Translations under genes and position numbers: made by a program
Shown here: positions 56,811 through 64,000 of the stretch, piece by piece
Layout: each line of letters begins with the position of its first letter
Numbering within the stretch: position 1 is the first letter of the stretch
Notes under the pieces: model-generated
What the model was told of the DNA's origin: nothing
Databases searched by the model: none
The model's input: only the letters and a program-made list of their open reading frames with translations
Assembly (NCBI GenBank): GCA_949317995.1
Contig: OX439038.1
Span: 65,621,576 to 65,685,575, forward strand
DNA: 64,000 nucleotides
Direction: 5' to 3'
Source of the DNA: Acholoe squamosa
Taxonomy: Eukaryota > Annelida > Polychaeta > Phyllodocida > Polynoidae

Positions 56811-57460
56811 CAAACCGAAAACATAATGAAGTTGCTATGGTCGCTGCGCTCCCGGCCGCTACGTGGTAAGTAACTCCAAAAACTCTAAAGGCTATGCTCC
56901 CTTCTTACAATGTACTGTCTAATGCTTTGGGCAATATGGTGTATCTATTTGCAAATCGATCAATTGCAATCAATTGTATATTTGTAGCAGGATGTACACA
57001 CAGAGATGGACTTGCATTTACCTTGAACAGAGCTCGAGGTCCATCTGATCAGTGATTATATCAGTAGACACCTAGTCTGATAAGACCTATGTCATTTACA
57101 ACCATTGCCCATTTCTGACCCTTGGGCAGAGTAGAGTGATTAGCATCCTTAGCCTATCCTTTACTCAACTAATCAAACTTGATCAGTGTTTCACTTAATT
57201 GTAATCATCTATATGATATGTTGACCCTTCCTGGTAGCATTAGCAAATTACGGGTATCAGGAGCTGGATGGCTGATGTGCAGGGCTATATCATGTATAGT
57301 AACTTGTCCAGGGTTGGTCTGTTAACCACACTAAGTTATCCTTGGTAGTCTGATTCCATTCTCATAGATGTAGAGGTATTATTCTACAACATGCTGCACA
57401 GTGCCTTTAACAATGTACATATTGTAAGGTCAAAATCTAGCCTGGAGCAAGGTGAGATTC

Positions 57461-58640
57461 TATGTTTACAGGTCAAAAGCAGATTCTTGAACTAATTATT
57501 TACAAAGCATTAAATTTTGTGTATATGATCTCCAAACATAGATGAAGGAGCTAATTAAAATAAATTTTGATACTCCACAACTATGCTGCTTAGCTATAAT
57601 GCATAAATTAGCAGAAGGAACAATGAGTCTTGTCAGATCTTAGATCCAAAATTAGACAAACATCAGCTGTGGGGGTTGCATTATCTAAGGTGAATACCAT
57701 GACTAGCCACAGAATAGATTTGAAATACTACTTATAATTTCGTCCAATTTTGGCCTGACTCAGAACCTGTCTTATCCATTGTGTGTGAATCGTGCATGAA
57801 TCAGGTCAATGGAAGAACTCCACAGTTTTTTAACTGGGTGCTGTTGCCATCGGGCACCAAAAAGTTGGCTGAAAACCGGAAAGACCTGGCATGATAGATA
57901 TTACCATGCCCACTAGCAGGCCTTTGGGAACCAATAAAGAATCAGACCAAAGAAATCAGACAAGTGGAAGAGCTCTAAAATTCACAGAAAAAGCAATCCG
58001 ATTCATTTATCCTTTATCAGTGGCCAGCATTTGACAGCATCATGCATGGGCAAGAGAATTGAGGTGATAGTCAAAACAATGGCATCACAATACCTAATCT
58101 GATAAAAAATTGGCTGTAATGGAGGATCAAACATAGACTAGTAGTGGCATGAGATAAAATAATGCCATGGAGTGATGCTTACATTTCGCCGAACCTATGA
58201 GAATCAACCATACAAATGAGGCTGGTTCACTGGTGGCACAGTGCAAAACTACCCCTACCCTTTCTTATATTACTTTACAAGAATCATGCCATTACTTCCA
58301 ATATACCAAGCACCTGTGTCCCCTCCCACTGCAGATTTGAGTAGTAGCTGCTTCAACTACCTCATCTGTCTGATGGACCATACATTTTTAAAGTAATAAA
58401 GCCTCTGTAATCATACTGCATGCATGCACTTTAACTATACCGCACCTTGTCGTTACTGTAGCTCCTCTAATTTTGACTAGATTGCCAAGAAAGGAACTTT
58501 TAGTTCAGGCAAAACCTAGATGACCTAGACAGTACACCCACAAGGGCCCAAGGTGGGATTCTTCTGGACCCTCTGGACAGGCCCAGACATGGGCTAAAGC
58601 CCCCATAAACGCAGCTGCTACGGCTATGGCTCTGGCGAGC
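57461..58640. other. No gene seen
   Basis: Left flank of the gypsy relic. No long terminal repeat was recognised. Confidence 0.35.
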
Positions 58641-58800
58641 CTTGTCACTTCCATGCATCAGACTGATGAGGGTGATTCTGATATTAAGATCATAGAGATT
58701 GAAGAAGAAGACGGAAGCATTTCTGCTGTCCAAGTGAAATAAGTTATGAAAAGGAAATATATTCCTAGAAGGATGTTCAGTAAGAAGACCCCTGGCTGGG

Positions 58801-59004
58801 ATGCTTAACCTAAAACTGAATCACTACTCGAAGTATGAGGTCCTCCTCTATACCAACTTTGACTACATCCAACACCACTACTACACTACTAGATGTCAAG
58901 AGATGGGTCATTATGCCCACGAATACACTGCTCCAAAGCCTGTGTTTACTCGTGTTACAGCTATTGAAGAAGGTAAGGGTGAAGTAAAAATTGAGGAAAA
59001 CTAG
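58801..59004 (+). pseudogene. Gag C-terminal remnant with damaged zinc knuckle
   Basis: TTRCQEMGHYAHEYTAP resembles a CCHC knuckle (C-x2-C-x4-H-x4-C) in which the first and last Cys are replaced. The upstream 60 bases are unlike gag. An acidic tail follows. Confidence 0.6.
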
Positions 59005-59374
59005 AGGGGATCACATTAATGGCAAAAGGTGTGATCCCTGAAAGGGACTGCCAGAATACCGGAAACTGCAAGATCGAACAGTCAACGGAGCCAATTTCTC
59101 CTGGGAGGCTGGTAACTGAGAAGGATCCTTTCACTCCAGGCTGGGCCAGGAGCTTTGATGTGTTGGTGAATCAGAGGATTTGAGGCCAGAGAGAGCAATC
59201 CTGCATTGAAGACGAGGAAGGGTGGGTTAGGGAGCAGGCCCGGGTGAGTGTGACACACCTTCCACCAGACCATCCATGTTTGGCTTTTCTGAAAGGCTTT
59301 AGATGGGAGCTTGGTGACTCTGAAGAACAAGTTCGATTTTCTGAGAATCCTTCCCTCTAGGAGAGAAAAGATGG

Positions 59375-59821
59375 TATGTTACTGTATCGGTGAAGGAACA
59401 GGTCGGGGAATTCTTGATAGATACTGCTGCCAGCCATTCGTGTATCTCCAAGAAGTTCTTCGAACTGATGTCTGGTAAGCCTGATACACTTTCAGTAGGT
59501 GTAGATGCTTGCACGGCGGACAGTAGCCGTATGCACACTTTTGGTAAAACCTTCATACACCTCGAAATGGGTGGATTTGACTTCGTCATGTGTCCCACCA
59601 TTGCGAAAGTAAGTGATGATGGAATAATTGGGCTGGATTTTGCTAGCTTGTATGGTGCTGTGTTGGACCCAAAACGTGGATTGTTGAAGGTCAGGCATCC
59701 ATATAACTGCAAAATCCAATGTGTGTTCAGACATGTGTCTTCCGTTGCTATGGTACTGCAGACAGTGAAGATTCTACTAGGACGTGTTATGCTCCTCGAA
59801 CCTCGCGTTGAAGGGCGCTGA
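59375..59821 (+). pseudogene. Retroviral-type aspartic protease region
   Basis: The frame holds FLIDTAASHSCIS, where DTA-S is the catalytic Asp loop with Ala in place of the usual Gly, and SDDGIIGLDF, matching the later ILG-D block of these proteases. It reads through to 59821. Confidence 0.75.
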
Positions 59822-60461
59822 TGCGGTGTTCAAACCTAACCAGAAGAGATTAAATTCTCTAAGGTTAGAATCTGTCGATACATTAGTTGGTAATGGAGCT
59901 TGGACAGAAGTCCCAGTGACGACTCAAGGGTCTGATATTATATATTCACATAAGAGTGAACATATAGGGCAAATGACAGATGAATTGGATAAACTAGTTC
60001 ATGACTCTTCATTGACTAACATAGATGAGAAAAGGAGACTTCGAAACTTTTTAACAGAATACTCTCCTGCCTTCAGGGAGGATGGTGGACCTGTGGGTAG
60101 GACTGATTAAGTCCTACACAGTATCAATACTGGAGATGCCAAACCCTTCAAAATTCCTTTGCCTTTGAAAAAGAAGCTCGAAGCAGAAAAGCAAATCCTT
60201 AACCAATTGAAACAGGGAGTTATAGTACCTAGCACCAGCCTGTGGTCTAGTCCTGTTTGTATGATTACAAAGAAAGACGGAACCATCAGGTTCTGTGTGG
60301 ACTATCAAAAACTTAATGGTGTAACCAAAAAGTACTCCTATCCTCTACCAAGGATAGACGAGACTTTGGACTGTCTCGGAGGGAATAAGTATTTCTGTAC
60401 TTTGGACTTACAGTCAGGGTATTGGCAAAATCTCAAGTCATATGGGACTATTTCAATATAA
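59784..60461 (+). pseudogene. Protease-RT linker and first half of reverse transcriptase
   Basis: One frame with a single TAA at 60108-60110 right after GGPVGRTD, where intact relatives continue. Beyond it, INTGDAKPFKIPLP, VIVPSTSLWSSPVCMITKKD and FCVDYQKLNGVTKK are standard RT blocks 1-2 of Ty3/gypsy. The frame is lost after TLDLQSGYWQ. Confidence 0.8.
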
Positions 60462-60771
60462 TGTATTGCCCTTCGGGCTATGTAATGCACCAGCAAAGTT
60501 CGAAGCCATGATGGAGACCATGTTAAGTGATCTCCTATGGAAATGTTGTTTGGTATATCTTGATGATATTGTTGTGTTTGGAAAGACTTTTGAGGATTGT
60601 GCTAGTAATCTCGAACTTGTTCTAAAACAGATCCAAGCCAATGGATTAAAACTCAAGCCTAAGAAATGTAATCTATTTAAACCATCTATTACTTACTTAG
60701 GCCAAATTATAACACCCGATGGCATAAAAGCTGACCCTGAGAATCAGTTTCAGAATGGGCTAAGCCTGTAA
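60442..60771 (+). pseudogene. Second half of reverse transcriptase
   Basis: The frame is offset by one base from the first half and appears to lack a short piece before GLFQYNVLPFGLCNAP. The catalytic YLDDIVVF (residues 39-46 of this frame) is intact. ITYLGQIITPDGIKADPE is the thumb-side block. Confidence 0.8.
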
Positions 60772-60949
60772 ATGCTAGGGAGATTCAAACCTTTCTGGGA
60801 TTTGCTCATGCGATCGAGACTTTATCCCAAACTACTCCAAAGTAAGTTATCATTTACAGATACTTGCACATTAGACTCCAGGACGGGCTAAAGAACGTTT
60901 CCCATGGGGTAGTGAGCAAGACAATTCTTTTCAAGCTATAAAAGATTTG

Positions 60950-61360
60950 TTTGCAAATACGCCAGTGTTAAAATATCAATCTTTGGAAGGGCATTTCATC
61001 CTTGATACTGATGCTAGTAATGATAGCATAGGGGCTGCTCTGTCTATTTCCAAGATGGAATTGAGGTTCCTTTTGGTTTTGTAAGTAATACTTTGAATAA
61101 AGCGCAAAGAAATTACTGCACCACTAAACGTGAGTTGTTGGCTGTGGTGCTGTATACTAAGAAATTTCGGCACTTTTTATGGGGTTCCTACTTTACATTG
61201 AGAAGTGATCATTCATCTTTGAAGTGGCTTTTAAACTTCAGATGCTGAAGGGATGATTGGATGCTGGTTAGCTCATTTATCTGAATTCGGGTTGGAACAC
61301 AGTAAAATCCAACATCGAGCAGGCTCAAAGCTTGTAAATGCTGATGCGTTGTCTAGATGA
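60950..61360 (+). pseudogene. RNase H region
   Basis: HFILDTDASNDSIGAALS holds the first catalytic Asp. NYCTTKRELLAVVLYTKKFR holds the catalytic Glu, and FTLRSDHSSLKWLL the next Asp. The last block is HRAGSKLVNADALSR. Two frame changes are needed. Confidence 0.75.
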
Positions 61361-61559
61361 CCGATACAAAAGTGTCAGAAACTTGATTGCAGTGATTGTG
61401 GGACACTCAATGCTGTGTTGGCTGGAGTTCAAACTCGAAAGAAAGTTCGAGGTATTGAACCCTTGCCTGATCTCTGTGTGGAAAATGTTGTTGAATGGTC
61501 CCCTGAGACCATCAAGCAGTTTTAACAAAATGACCCTGCAATAAAACAAGTAATTTTAC

Positions 61560-62137
61560 TACTAAAGAATGGTAAGAAGCCTGAAAGGCCTGCCATATCT
61601 ATTGAAGATCGAGAAACTCGTAAATTTCAAGCCTAATGGACCAAGCTTGAAATTATAGACGGGTGACTCTGTCGTTGGAAGACTTGTCCCACTAAGGATA
61701 AGATTTTGCAACTAGTGATTCCTATGGCAATGAGATGTGACATCATGTATTTCTGTCATGGCCACAAAACAAGTGGAGATTTTGGGAAGAAAAGGTCTCT
61801 TCAGGTGCTATTATTGGCCTGGAATGAGTAGCGATCTTACCAGGTGGTTACATCTGGTTGTCCTGAATGTGGTAAGAACAAACCTGGCCCTAGTATGGGT
61901 AAAATTCCTTTGATGCAAGAGCTGTTCGGGGTAAGATTTGCTCGAATAGCTGTTGACATCATATTAAGGGGATTAGAACCCCCACCTCATGGAAACACCT
62001 GTATGATGGTAGTTGATGATTGGGATGAGCAATGTGACTTCATGGTACATGCTTACAATAGCACTGTACATGCTTCAACGAACTGCTCTCCAAACCTTTT
62101 AGTGTTTGGAGAGGATATCATAATGCCTGCAAACTGA
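61560..62137 (+). pseudogene. Integrase remnant
   Basis: A zinc-binding HHCC-like region (CDIMYFCHGHKTSGDFGKKR, later CPECGKNKPG) is followed by the first core Asp in RIAVDII. The sequence then jumps to CDFMVHAYNSTVHASTNCSP, so the second Asp and the Glu of the catalytic core are missing. The enzyme cannot be active. Confidence 0.75.
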
Positions 62138-62937
62138 GTTTATGGTGTAATTGGGATCAGTCCTGAAGCCCCATGCTCTGTGATGTTTGTGAAATCATTG
62201 AGAGAACATTTCAAATGAGCTTACGAGCTAGTTCGAATTGAATTAATGAAAAATGCTCATTGGCAGAAAATTGGTTATGATACTAATATGAAGCATCAAC
62301 ATTTTAATGTTGAAGATAAGGTATTTTGAATTTATGAACCCTTGCAATCTAAGAAATTAGTTTCAGGGTAGGATTGTCCTCGTGTAGTGACATCTCTGAG
62401 TCAACCGTTATGATATTAAATCTACCTACCGGTAGGACTAATACATCAAACATCTGTAGATTACGACATTGGAAGGGTAGAGAAGCTGCTGACGCTGAAT
62501 GCAAGGAACTATCTGAAAGATGGAATAACAAAAAGGATGAAATCCTAATGAAAAAAAGAGAACTTGAAAACACCTCGTAAAGTTGAATAAGAGTTGAATA
62601 AGAAGAAGTCCAAAAGGACTGGAACTAAGGATAATTCGAAGAAACTGAATAAGAAAACTGAAGTGAATTCAACACATAATCACAAGGCAAATGTCTTGAC
62701 AGGACACAGGAGTTGAGGTAGGAAGTCGAGGTATTTTCTGATAAACCACCCCAACCTTCTGGTCCAGAGAGAGACAGAGTGAATCACAACTGAGGCCTAG
62801 GCTAAGGTTGATAAGGATCGTCACACTGCAGATCGAGAATTGAGGGAAGCTGCCAACACAAAGGGCGATCTGAAACTCAGGAAACTGAGGGAAGAGATCA
62901 GCTGATCAATTAAAAATTGATTAATAAGTGTTTAATC
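62138..62937 (+). pseudogene. Decayed pol tail
   Basis: A charged stretch (62374-62580) could be the integrase C-terminal region after a gap. Beyond it only Lys/Asp-rich broken frames remain. Confidence 0.4.
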
Positions 62938-63150
62938 GATGTTATGAGAGAGCACTCGCGGGTTTATGGTTCAATATTCCATGACCGTGCAGCGGGAGTG
63001 GAATATTGAACCATTGAACAATTTATTAACATGTCCAGGTTGAAACCAGCAGCCTCTTGAAGACGATCAAAAGGTCTGAGAGTGCGTTATGGCTGGATAA
63101 GGAACTGGGGTTATGAGCAAAAAAGCACTGTAGAGGCCAGAATCGTGAGA
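62938..63150. repeat. Partial hairpin and copy of the 50.7-51.0 kb repeat
   Basis: GGTTCAATATTCCATGACC and its inverse (about 62963-63016) surround a GTGCAGCGGGAG loop, like the other hairpins. The following AGAGTGCGTTATGGCTGGAT line matches 50.9 kb in inverse. Confidence 0.6.
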
Positions 63151-64000
63151 TAATTGACATATTAAACATTATGTAATTTATGAATTCTATATAATTCCTA
63201 TGTATTTCTATATAACCATGAAATCAAAAGCTATGTCTTTTAGGCATTTGAGGCTTAAATCCAGTTTAGTAAGCAAGGATTCTGAAAGATATCTACCAAC
63301 ATGTTAGAAAAATGCTAAAATGTCAATTTTGAAAAATCTGATAATTTTTAAAACTATACCACTTGAAAAGGCCATATCTAGGCTTCTAAATGTTCGACTT
63401 CAGTACCACTTTGTTAGGATGGGTCACAAATAGGAATATGTGGCCACTGTACTCTTTATGCTGTGTCACTGAAGGTACATGGGCAGAGACCCTAGAGAGA
63501 ACCTAACATAGCAACCATGTTCGATTATTCCAATAGCTAAGAGATGATTTAGATATACCATGCAGAGCCTTAACATGCCCCTAGATGCATAAAGAAATTG
63601 GAAGTCTAGCTCCTATATCTAGGCCTGGGTACTCCATCCAGTTTGGATGAAAGAGTTGGGGTAGTTTCGTGTTAGACCCTAGAGAGACCCTTAATCACTG
63701 TTATTGTCAGTCTGGCCCCAGTGTATAATACATTTAACTATAATCTCTTACATGTTAATTGACCTTTATATCAAAGTACCTTGGCCTGTTAGTATCAACC
63801 CCCTACTCCATTAAGGCTTAGAGCTATGGTACTATCACTAGCAATCGGACCCTAGAGACCCTAGAACCAAGACAGACCCTAGACCCTAGAGAGCCCATAG
63901 AGACTGCTTAGATCTATGGTACAATCACTAGCGATTGGACTCTAGGGAGACCCTCAACTTTGGTCCCATGCTGTTGATTTAAAAATGATATTTAAGCTAC
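63151..64000. repeat. No gene seen; ACCCTAGAGA-type duplication
   Basis: Words such as GACCCTAGAGAGACCC recur at about 63488, 63685, 63848 and 63945. A block of roughly 90 bases (TTAGAGCTATGGTACTATCA...) is duplicated at 63819-63860 and 63907-63950. Confidence 0.55.

Larger units (their letters stand above)
52080..57460 (+). repeat. Segmental duplication B, copy 2, with insertions
   Basis: Partner of 46680-48690. It contains two stretches absent from copy 1: the CCACCAGG-type repeat at about 52470-53060 and the direct-repeat element at 53550-56670. Confidence 0.55.
58641..62580 (+). pseudogene. Broken Ty3/gypsy retrotransposon
   Basis: Remnants occur in the canonical order: gag knuckle, protease, reverse transcriptase, RNase H, integrase. 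At least one nonsense codon, one frame change with deletion in the RT, and a large loss in the integrase core break it. No matching LTRs were found on either side, so it is an internal fragment or its LTRs are too decayed. It is not expected to work. Confidence 0.85.

Noticed and set aside
58655..58690. CTGATGAGGGTG as a possible third hammerhead core
   Set aside because: No stem II complement and no following GAAAC.
1..64000. CRISPR array, bacterial operon or riboswitch
   Set aside because: No regular short repeats with unique spacers, no operon layout. The introns and transposon types are eukaryotic.

Overview
The window is metazoan nuclear DNA: AT-rich, with GT-AG introns, tRNA-like SINE heads, foldback elements, microsatellites and several transposon classes. 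The mix of a Crypton-type tyrosine recombinase, a Ty3/gypsy relic, a direct-repeat element with hammerhead-like motifs and many palindromic repeats suggests a marine invertebrate (a lancelet, echinoderm, hemichordate or mollusc would fit). The species cannot be told from the sequence. I see no convincing single-copy host gene and no rRNA. Most of the window is transposon-derived.

0-5.4 kb: two tRNA-like SINE heads, a short duplicated GC-richer repeat, a perfect-arm hairpin and a cryptic AGTCAA repeat. 5.4-17.8 kb: the most interesting region, a candidate ~12.4 kb DNA transposon. It is bounded by a 23-bp imperfect inverted repeat (5418-5440 and 17754-17776). It carries about 30 copies of a 15-base motif (consensus GAGCAGACRCGGWCC) that I did not see elsewhere in the window. 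Its minus strand carries a multi-exon gene whose exons I could join in frame: ten exons from 16140 to 12166, or the first nine joined to a 3.1-kb exon (11791-8644) coding a DDE-type transposase-like domain. That large exon has one in-frame TGA. A 777-bp higher-order tandem array lies downstream of the gene.

17.8-32.7 kb: no gene found. It holds a MITE-like GTTGA-rich element, a promoter-like patch at 22.2 kb, AT microsatellites, nested foldbacks (23.9-26.3 kb and 27.05-27.63 kb) and a degenerate tandem repeat at 31.4-32.1 kb. 32.8-37.4 kb: a decayed Crypton-type recombinase gene on the minus strand, three exons, with a six-unit 420-bp tandem array inside its second intron.

37.4-53.5 kb: old segmental duplications, two inverted copies of a complex foldback family with a tRNA-like segment, and several hairpins whose arms differ but whose GC-rich loops look alike. 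53.55-56.67 kb: two 630-bp near-identical direct repeats, each with a hammerhead-ribozyme-like core, flanking 1.86 kb that codes a two-finger C2H2 protein on a strongly A+C-rich strand. 58.6-62.6 kb: a broken Ty3/gypsy element (gag knuckle, protease, reverse transcriptase, RNase H, integrase remnants in order). The last kilobase holds a short ACCCTAGAGA-type duplication.
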